Source: Anaeromusa acidaminophila DSM 3853
Lineage (GTDB): Bacteria > Bacillota > Negativicutes > Anaeromusales > Anaeromusaceae
Direction of reading: 5' to 3'
DNA: 64,000 nucleotides
Assembly (NCBI RefSeq): GCF_000374545.1
Contig: NZ_KB894599.1
Location: forward strand, 1 to 64,000
Of the stretch, positions 58,596 through 64,000 are shown piece after piece; position 1 is the first letter of the stretch; each line of letters opens with the position of its first letter. Both the position numbers and the translations under genes were made by a program. The notes below the pieces were generated by a model. It did no database searches and was not told where the DNA came from. It worked only from the letters and a program-made list of their open reading frames with translations.

Positions 58596-58904
58596 GCAAA
58601 ATCGTCCCCCTTGTTCACTTCAAACCAGCACATTATTTTACCCGTCTTACTTTTTTCCAAAAATTACAAAACCGTTTTTCAATTCATAAAACAATAATTC
58701 CGTTTTCTTTTGCGTAAATCCTTCTTGTGGCCTCTGTTTCATTATAATTTTATCCTGTAGCGATTTTCCCTTGCCAACAACAGGTACTTATATGTTATAA
58801 TTAGCGTATGCTATTTGTGCTATTAAACATCTTTTTCTGTTTATCGGCTATGCCATTTCCTCGTACAAATGGCAATAAACACATTAACTAGACTTATAAG
58901 GCAG
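58596..58904. other. Divergent intergenic region with ccpN promoter
   Basis: AT-rich gap of ~310 bases between the M48 protease (minus) and ccpN (plus). An extended -10 element TGTTATAAT (58793-58801) lies 104 bases before ccpN; the nearest -35, TTGCCA, is 19 bases away, so it is suboptimal. A second TATAAT is at about 58743. No coding frame is supported. Confidence 0.45.
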
Positions 58905-59549
58905 GTGAGTACCATCGAATTATCGGCACGTCAACGCACTATCCTTGAGTGGGTCAAGGAAAACGGCCCTTTGAGCAGCAAAGAGCTGGCGGATCGCCTG
59001 CAAGTCAGCCGCGCTGCTTTGCGTGCGGATCTGGCAGTTCTGACCATGTCCGGCCTGCTGGAAGCTCGCCCTCGGGTAGGCTACTACTATAGCGGCAAAG
59101 ACGAAAAGGACATTATCGCAGGCATGCTCAGCCCCTTGCGAGTCAAGGAGGCGCATTCCATCTCCGTAGCAGTCCGCGAAAAAACGTCAGTCTATGATGT
59201 CATTGTCAAAATGTTCATCGAAGACGTGGGTACCATGTTTATCGTCTCCCAAGAAGGCTTTCTGGAAGGCGTAGTTTCGCGCAAAGACCTTTTAAAAACT
59301 GCGTTAGGACAGCGCAAGCTGGAAGACTTGCCCATCAGTGTAATCATGACTCGCATGCCCAACATTATTGTGACCACGCCGGAAGAGTCCGTGCTCCGGG
59401 CTGCGCAGAAGCTGCTGACACATCAAGTCGACTCCCTGCCGGTAGTCACTATAGAAAACACGCCGGACGGAGAACGTTACCGCCTGCTTGGCCGCTTCAC
59501 CAAGTCCAACATCACAAGGCTGTTTGTACAAATGGGCAGCCGCTCATAA
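58905..59549 (+). CDS. ccpN: CcpN-type repressor (HTH plus CBS pair)
   Basis: 214 residues, aligned in start and length with Bacillus CcpN: STIELSARQRTILEWVKENG, then SSKELADRLQVSRAALRADLAVLTMSG and EARPRVGYYYSGK. Residues ~85-210 are two CBS domains that bind adenine nucleotides. CcpN represses gluconeogenic genes such as pckA and gapB in Bacillus. The start is GTG at 58905, placing the conserved STIEL at the N-terminus; an ATG at 58869 lacks an SD. It heads a three-gene unit with the PPDK regulator and PPDK, a layout conserved in Firmicutes. Confidence 0.9.
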   Translation: MSTIELSARQRTILEWVKENGPLSSKELADRLQVSRAALRADLAVLTMSGLLEARPRVGYYYSGKDEKDIIAGMLSPLRVKEAHSISVAVREKTSVYDVIVKMFIEDVGTMFIVSQEGFLEGVVSRKDLLKTALGQRKLEDLPISVIMTRMPNIIVTTPEESVLRAAQKLLTHQVDSLPVVTIENTPDGERYRLLGRFTKSNITRLFVQMGSRS

Positions 59550-59562
59550 AGGAGGTTTCTTC

Positions 59563-60402
59563 ATGACTCATTCCGGTACGTCCGCGCATCCCGCTGTTCT
59601 CTTCTTGCTTTCCGACTCAGTCGGGGAAACGGCGGAAGTCGTCACCAAAGCCGCCTGCAGCCAATTTGACGCCGGTCATGTCGAATTGCGCCGCATGCCC
59701 TACCTGGCTTCCGTTTACCAAGTAGAGGAAGCTTTGCAGGAAGCTGCCGCCACTGCCAACGCCGCTGTGATTTACACTTTAGTTAGCCCCAATTTACGTA
59801 AAGCCCTGAAAGCCAAGGCTGCAAAGTTGAATTTAACCTGTGTGGATGTAATGGGCCCTGTTGTTGACGCCCTCACACAGATCAGCGGTTTAGACCCGCG
59901 CAACGAGCCTGGCATCCTGCGCAAAATCGACGAAGCGTACTTCAATCGCATTGAGGCCATTGAATTCGCCGTCAAATTCGACGACGGCAAAGAGCCGCGC
60001 GGTTTACTGCGAGCGGATATCGTCGTCACAGGCGTATCGCGCACCTCCAAAACGCCTTTGTGCATGTATCTGGCGCACAAAGGACTTAAAGCCGCCAATC
60101 TGCCGCTGGTTCCGGAAGTGACCGTACCGCAGGAACTCTTTCAAGTACCGGCCAGTAAAGCGGTAGGTCTTACCATCAAACCGGACCATCTTTATGAAAT
60201 ACGCCGCGAACGTCTACGCACCATGGGGCTAGCGCAAACAGCGGAATACGCCAACTTTGACCGTATCCTCGAAGAAATCGAGTATGCCATGCGCATTATG
60301 CGAAAAATCGGCTGCCCGATTATCGACGTTACGAATAAAGCCACCGAAGAAACCGCCGCTAAAGTATTAGAATATTACCGGAAGGGAGCCGAATTACGAT
60401 GA
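59563..60402 (+). CDS. Pyruvate,phosphate dikinase regulatory protein
   Basis: 279 residues of the DUF299/YqfL family. [23 protein letters not shown] at the start, [29 protein letters not shown]-like middle, and the P-loop-like [18 protein letters not shown] around residue 155. It is a bifunctional Ser/Thr kinase (ADP-dependent) and Pi-dependent phosphorylase that switches PPDK off and on via a Thr next to its catalytic His. ATG at 59563 has AAAGGAGG seven bases upstream. It overlaps ppdK by four bases, so regulator and target are translationally coupled. Confidence 0.93.
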   Translation: [279 protein letters not shown]

Positions 60403-63056
60403 AAAAATATGTATATCTTTTCGCGGAAGGAAGCGCCGAAATGCGCTCACTATTAGGAGGTAAAGGCGCCAATCTAGCTGAAATGACCAATTTAGGTCTG
60501 CCCGTGCCTCCCGGCTTCACCATCAGCACCGAAGGCTGCCGCGAATACTATGCCCAAGGCGCCAAACTACCTGCAGGTATGGAAGAAGAAGTATCCCGTC
60601 AACTAGCCGTCTTGGAAGAACAAACCGGCAAGCGTTTCGGGGACGCCTCCAACCCGTTGTTGGTATCGGTTCGTTCCGGCGCCGTTTTCTCCATGCCCGG
60701 CATGATGGATACTATTTTAAACCTCGGCCTGAACAGCAACACCGTCGCAGGCTTAGCCGCAGCTACCGGCAACGAGCGTTTTGCGTACGACTCCTATCGT
60801 CGGTTTATCCAAATGTTCTCCGACGTCGTTTTGGACATCCATAAATACGAATTCGAGCAGCGTCTTGATGACGTCAAGGAAGCGGAAGGCGTTCGCTTCG
60901 ACCAAGATCTCAGCGCCGACGCTCTCAAGGAAGTCATTCGCCAGTATAAAAAACTGGTTCACGAACACAGCGGTCGTTACTTCCCGGAAGAACCTAAAGA
61001 ACAGCTATTCATGGCTATTACCGCCGTTTTCCGCTCCTGGAATAACGACCGGGCCATTGTCTATCGCAACCTAAATAAGATCGACCACGACCTGGGTACC
61101 GCCGTCAATGTCCAGTCCATGGTTTTCGGCAACATGGGCAATGACTCCGGCACCGGCGTCGCCTTCAGCCGTAATCCTTCCACCGGTGAAAACAAACTCT
61201 ACGGCGAGTACTTAATGAATGCCCAAGGCGAAGACGTTGTCGCCGGCATTCGCACGCCCCAAAGCATTGAAAAGTTGGCGGACGATATGCCGCACGTCTA
61301 TGAACAATTCCGTAAAATCGTAAAAACCTTAGAAACACACTATAAGAACATGCAAGATATCGAGTTCACCATCGAAAAAGGCAAGCTCTATATGCTGCAG
61401 ACTCGCAACGGCAAACGCACTGCCGCCGCGGCCGTCAAAGTAGCTCATGATTTAGTACAAGAAGGCCTGGTAAGCAGCGCTGACGCACTGCTTATGGTAG
61501 AACCGGCGCAAATTGGCCAATTGTTGCACCGCCAGATCGACAGCTCCGCTAAGCTCGACGTTCTGACCCAAGGCCTGCCCGCTTCGCCTGGCGCCGCTTC
61601 CGGAATGATTGTCTTTGACGCAGACGAAGCCGAATTATTAGGACGCCAAGGCAAAAAAGTCCTCTTAGTTCGCACTGAAACGACTCCCGACGACATTCAT
61701 GGCATTGTCATGGCCCAAGGTATTCTCACCAGCCGCGGCGGCATGACCAGCCACGCCGCTGTGGTAGCCCGCGGTATGGGCAAACCCTGCGTTTGCGGCT
61801 GCGAAGCCGCTCGCATCGATTATCATGCCAGAACCTTGAGCATCGGCGATTTAACCTTGAAGGAAGGCGATCTCCTCTCCATTGACGGCGCCACCGGCCG
61901 GGTCATCAGCGGTTCCATCCCCTTAAAAGAGCCGGAACTCTCACCGGAATACCTGACTCTTTTAGCTTGGGCCGACGAATATCGCCGCCTGGATGTCCGC
62001 GCTAACGCCGATACCCCGGAAGACGCCGCCAAAGCGCGTTCCTTCGGAGCCACCGGCATCGGGCTGGTCCGCACGGAGCATATGTTTATGGCCCAAGATC
62101 GTCTTCCTTATGTGCAGCAGATGATTCTCTCCGAAACCCTAGAAGCGCGTCAAGATGCATTAACACATTTACTGCCTATGCAAGAAAACGACTTCTACGG
62201 CATCTTAAAAGCTATGGAAAGCTATCCGGTCTGCATCCGTCTGCTGGACCCGCCGCTCCATGAGTTCTTGCCCAGTCTGGAAGAGCTGCTCGTAGAAACC
62301 ACTCGTCTTCGAACCTTGGGCAACGCTCCTCAGGAACTGGCGCAAAAAGAACTCCTCCTCAAAAAAGTCCGTCACCTTCACGAATTCAACCCCATGCTGG
62401 GACACCGCGGCTGCCGCTTAGGCATTACGTATCCCGAAGTATACGATATGCAAATCCAAGCCATTATGAATGCCGCCGCTAGACTGACTAAAGAAGGCCT
62501 CACAGTACTTCCTGAAGTAGAAATTCCCCTCACCCTCAGCCGGGAGGAAATGGATTTTTTCAAAGAACGCATTGACCGCATTGCGCAGGAAGTCATGGCA
62601 GAACGCCAGGTACAGTTCCACTATACCGCCGGCACCATGATCGAGCTGCCCCGGGCCGCCCTACTGGCGGACGAGTTGGCCGCCAGCGCGCAGTTCTTTA
62701 GCTTCGGCACCAACGACCTAACTCAGACTTGCCTCGGCTTCAGCCGCGACGATGCGGAAGGAAAATTCCTGCCGTATTATTTGGAGCAGAAGATTCTTAA
62801 AACCAATCCCTTTGTCGAGTTGGACCGCCAAGGCGTCGGCAAGCTGATGCGCCTGGCTGTCGCTGGCGGCCGCGCCACCCGCCCGGAGCTTCTGATTGGC
62901 ATCTGCGGCGAACATGGCGGCGACCCAAGCTCCATCCAATTCTGTCATGAAATCGGCTTAGACTTTGTCAGCTGCTCTCCCTACCGCGTGCCCGTAGCTC
63001 GTTTGGCCGCAGCGCAGGCGGCGCTGTCTGATGGCGAAGTATTGGGAACCCGCTAA
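60399..63056 (+). CDS. ppdK: Pyruvate, phosphate dikinase
   Basis: 885 residues. N-terminal ATP-grasp domain (GGKGANLAEMTNLGLPVPPGF), the swivelling His domain with catalytic His452 in GGMTSHAAVVARG and the regulatory target Thr450 two residues earlier, and the C-terminal PEP/pyruvate barrel (GIGLVRTEHMF, LPEVEIPL, FSFGTNDLTQ). It interconverts pyruvate, ATP and Pi with PEP, AMP and PPi. With a PPi-using phosphofructokinase in the same genome region, the enzyme may run in the glycolytic direction, making ATP from PPi and PEP; CcpN and the regulatory protein control it. Confidence 0.97.
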   Translation: MKKYVYLFAEGSAEMRSLLGGKGANLAEMTNLGLPVPPGFTISTEGCREYYAQGAKLPAGMEEEVSRQLAVLEEQTGKRFGDASNPLLVSVRSGAVFSMPGMMDTILNLGLNSNTVAGLAAATGNERFAYDSYRRFIQMFSDVVLDIHKYEFEQRLDDVKEAEGVRFDQDLSADALKEVIRQYKKLVHEHSGRYFPEEPKEQLFMAITAVFRSWNNDRAIVYRNLNKIDHDLGTAVNVQSMVFGNMGNDSGTGVAFSRNPSTGENKLYGEYLMNAQGEDVVAGIRTPQSIEKLADDMPHVYEQFRKIVKTLETHYKNMQDIEFTIEKGKLYMLQTRNGKRTAAAAVKVAHDLVQEGLVSSADALLMVEPAQIGQLLHRQIDSSAKLDVLTQGLPASPGAASGMIVFDADEAELLGRQGKKVLLVRTETTPDDIHGIVMAQGILTSRGGMTSHAAVVARGMGKPCVCGCEAARIDYHARTLSIGDLTLKEGDLLSIDGATGRVISGSIPLKEPELSPEYLTLLAWADEYRRLDVRANADTPEDAAKARSFGATGIGLVRTEHMFMAQDRLPYVQQMILSETLEARQDALTHLLPMQENDFYGILKAMESYPVCIRLLDPPLHEFLPSLEELLVETTRLRTLGNAPQELAQKELLLKKVRHLHEFNPMLGHRGCRLGITYPEVYDMQIQAIMNAAARLTKEGLTVLPEVEIPLTLSREEMDFFKERIDRIAQEVMAERQVQFHYTAGTMIELPRAALLADELAASAQFFSFGTNDLTQTCLGFSRDDAEGKFLPYYLEQKILKTNPFVELDRQGVGKLMRLAVAGGRATRPELLIGICGEHGGDPSSIQFCHEIGLDFVSCSPYRVPVARLAAAQAALSDGEVLGTR

Positions 63057-63433
63057 AAGCGAACGAACGCAAGAGTATTGTATTTAAGGTTTTCAATGAA
63101 AATCTTGCCGATGAATACAATATAAATTCCCTTCCACGTTGACATTAATCTCTTGGTGATGTACTATAAAAGTAAGAAGAGGGCCGTTTGGTCAAAGGGT
63201 CATAAAGGGATCAAAGAGTCATAAGTGGGGCAAAGCAAGATCAGATAGCCCACTTCAACATCTCATCCGACGAGTTCTGTATCCTGAGCGACTGAGTTAG
63301 TCGTCATGCCAACAGAAGGGATGAGATCACAGAGTGGCATGAGTTGGGAGCAAGAACGAGCGTTGTTCTTGGAAGAAAAGTTATCAGCATGCGGCTGATA
63401 GCAATTCTGAAACCAGCTGGAATCAGGATGATA
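63057..63433. other. Hairpin-dense non-coding stretch after ppdK
   Basis: About 380 bases with no supported gene. At 63181-63236 are imperfect direct repeats (GGTCAAAGGGTCATAAA, GGATCAAAGAGTCATAAG, GGGGCAAAG). Then perfect stems: ATCTCATCC / GGATGAGAT (63260-68, 63319-27), CATGCCA / TGGCATG (63305-11, 63335-41, competing with the former), CAAGAAC / GTTCTTG (63351-57, 63365-71), TATCAGC / GCTGATA (63382-88, 63394-400), and the palindrome at 63404-63429. May be a structured RNA or mobile-element remnant. Confidence 0.5.
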
Positions 63434-63436
63434 AAA

Positions 63437-63474
63437 GGAGAATCGCAACACATGGTTGCGATTCTCCTTTTTTT
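63437..63474 (+). terminator. Rho-independent terminator downstream of ppdK
   Basis: GGAGAATCGCAAC / GTTGCGATTCTCC, perfect 13-bp stem with a 5-base loop, followed by TTTTTTT. It closes whatever is transcribed through the hairpin-rich stretch and may also serve the minus-strand ankyrin gene. Confidence 0.9.
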
Positions 63475-63566
63475 ACTTAGCTCCCGCATTCGTCAAAATC
63501 GTAATCATTTCCTTATTTTTTTCTTGTTTAGCCAACGCAAGCGCCGTAACATTGTTTTTTGCCTTC

Positions 63567-64000
63567 TTACTTCACGTCAGCGCCTTGCGCCAAAAGCTCC
63601 TTGGTATTTTCAATATTATTGTTAAGCACAGCCATCATCAACGCATTCAGACCCGTACCAGCATCTATCGCTTGAACATCCGGCTTCTTAGCCAGCAATA
63701 ACCGAACGATCTCTGTATCCTTTTCCGCCGCTGCCATCATCAACGGCGTTGCCTCAAACCCTTTAGAAGTAAAGCGCGCATTCACATCCGCCCCTTTATC
63801 TAGCAAAAACTTAACCGTCTCCTGCTTGTCTTTGTCTTTCCCGCCCCCCAGAATAGCAGCAAACAGCGACGTTAACTCCCCTTTATCTTTACTTTTACTA
63901 TTTACGTCCGCCCCTTTTTCAACCAAAAATTTAACCATCTCTACATTGCCAGTTGCCGCTGCGGTTACCAACGGAGTACCATTAGCGGTTGTAACATTCG
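63567..64000 (-). CDS. Ankyrin-repeat protein, N-terminal part beyond window
   Basis: At least 144 residues, open to the window edge. Consecutive ankyrin units are visible: NGTPLVTAAATGNVEMVKFL with VEKGADVNSK, ETVKFLLDKGADVNA, ATPLMMAAAEKDTEIVRLLL, and LNALMMAVLNNNIENTKELL ending AQGADVK. One repeat carries a ~15-residue Lys/Asp-rich insert (KSKDKGELTSLFAAILGGGKDKDK). A protein-binding solenoid; cellular location unknown as the N-terminus (possible signal peptide) is missing. Confidence 0.88.
   Translation of the reverse strand, partial: NVTTANGTPLVTAAATGNVEMVKFLVEKGADVNSKSKDKGELTSLFAAILGGGKDKDKQETVKFLLDKGADVNARFTSKGFEATPLMMAAAEKDTEIVRLLLAKKPDVQAIDAGTGLNALMMAVLNNNIENTKELLAQGADVK

Noticed and set aside
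63263-63451. 62-codon minus-strand frame in the hairpin region after ppdK
   Set aside because: Sits across perfect stems and lacks an SD; structure explains the sequence better.

Overview
The window looks like chromosomal DNA of moderate GC from an anaerobic Firmicute with a diderm envelope, most likely a member of the Negativicutes (Sporomusaceae-like; inferred, not proven). The Firmicute side shows in the CcpN / PPDK-regulator / PPDK cluster, the S-box (SAM-I) riboswitches, a HutP-family protein, BioY with a BirA-type operator, GlgC/GlgD, Xpt and AzlCD. The diderm side shows in an AcrB-type RND pump with its lipoprotein adaptor. A glycyl-radical hydroxyproline dehydratase and PPi-dependent phosphofructokinase fit an amino-acid and sugar fermenter.

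Layout. 1-3 kb: the tail of an IS3-type transposase, then minus-strand DUF2000, AraC, amidohydrolase and MerR genes. 3-7 kb: minus-strand HAD phosphatase, tartrate/D-malate dehydrogenase, sodium:solute symporter and HutP-family protein; the symporter-hutP unit has its own promoter and a UAG-rich leader. 7-11.4 kb: RND efflux pump. 11.8-12.5 kb: GrlR-like protein and a Gdx-type SMR exporter. 12.6-16.5 kb: PPi-PFK, solitary trpB, GluQ-RS. 16.7-20 kb: methionine island with two tandem SAM-I riboswitches, each followed by a small related ORF, then two paralogous transsulfuration enzymes. 20-25.5 kb: HD-GYP protein, XRE-cupin regulator, and the trans-4-hydroxyproline dehydratase with its activase. 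25.5-31 kb: hydrolase, C_GCAxxG protein, AzlCD with a divergent MocR regulator, a secreted protein and a YbaK-type deacylase. 31-36.7 kb: purine island (Xpt, NCS2 permease, three-subunit xanthine dehydrogenase). 36.9-45 kb: EAL-HDOD protein, LysR, HrpB, aldo/keto reductase, DJ-1/PfpI, CNNM transporter. 45-57.5 kb: BioY plus a full glycogen operon (glgP-glgB-glgC-glgD-glgA and a GH13-GH77 fusion). 57.5-63 kb: M48 protease and ccpN-ppdR-ppdK. 63-64 kb: a hairpin-dense non-coding stretch and a truncated ankyrin-repeat gene.

Carbon logic: glycogen synthesis and breakdown, a PPi-using phosphofructokinase and a reversible, regulated PPDK together suggest PPi-linked central metabolism under CcpN control.

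The most unusual signals lie between genes. They are: the duplicated SAM riboswitch / small-protein module; a pair of ~150-nt elements that fold into the same long hairpin with compensatory changes; a GAACAAGAG...GAGGGT repeat family placed just after stop codons, often as inverted pairs around terminators; eight UAG triplets in the leader of the operon encoding the HutP homologue; and a string of perfect hairpins after ppdK. No tRNA, rRNA or CRISPR array was seen.
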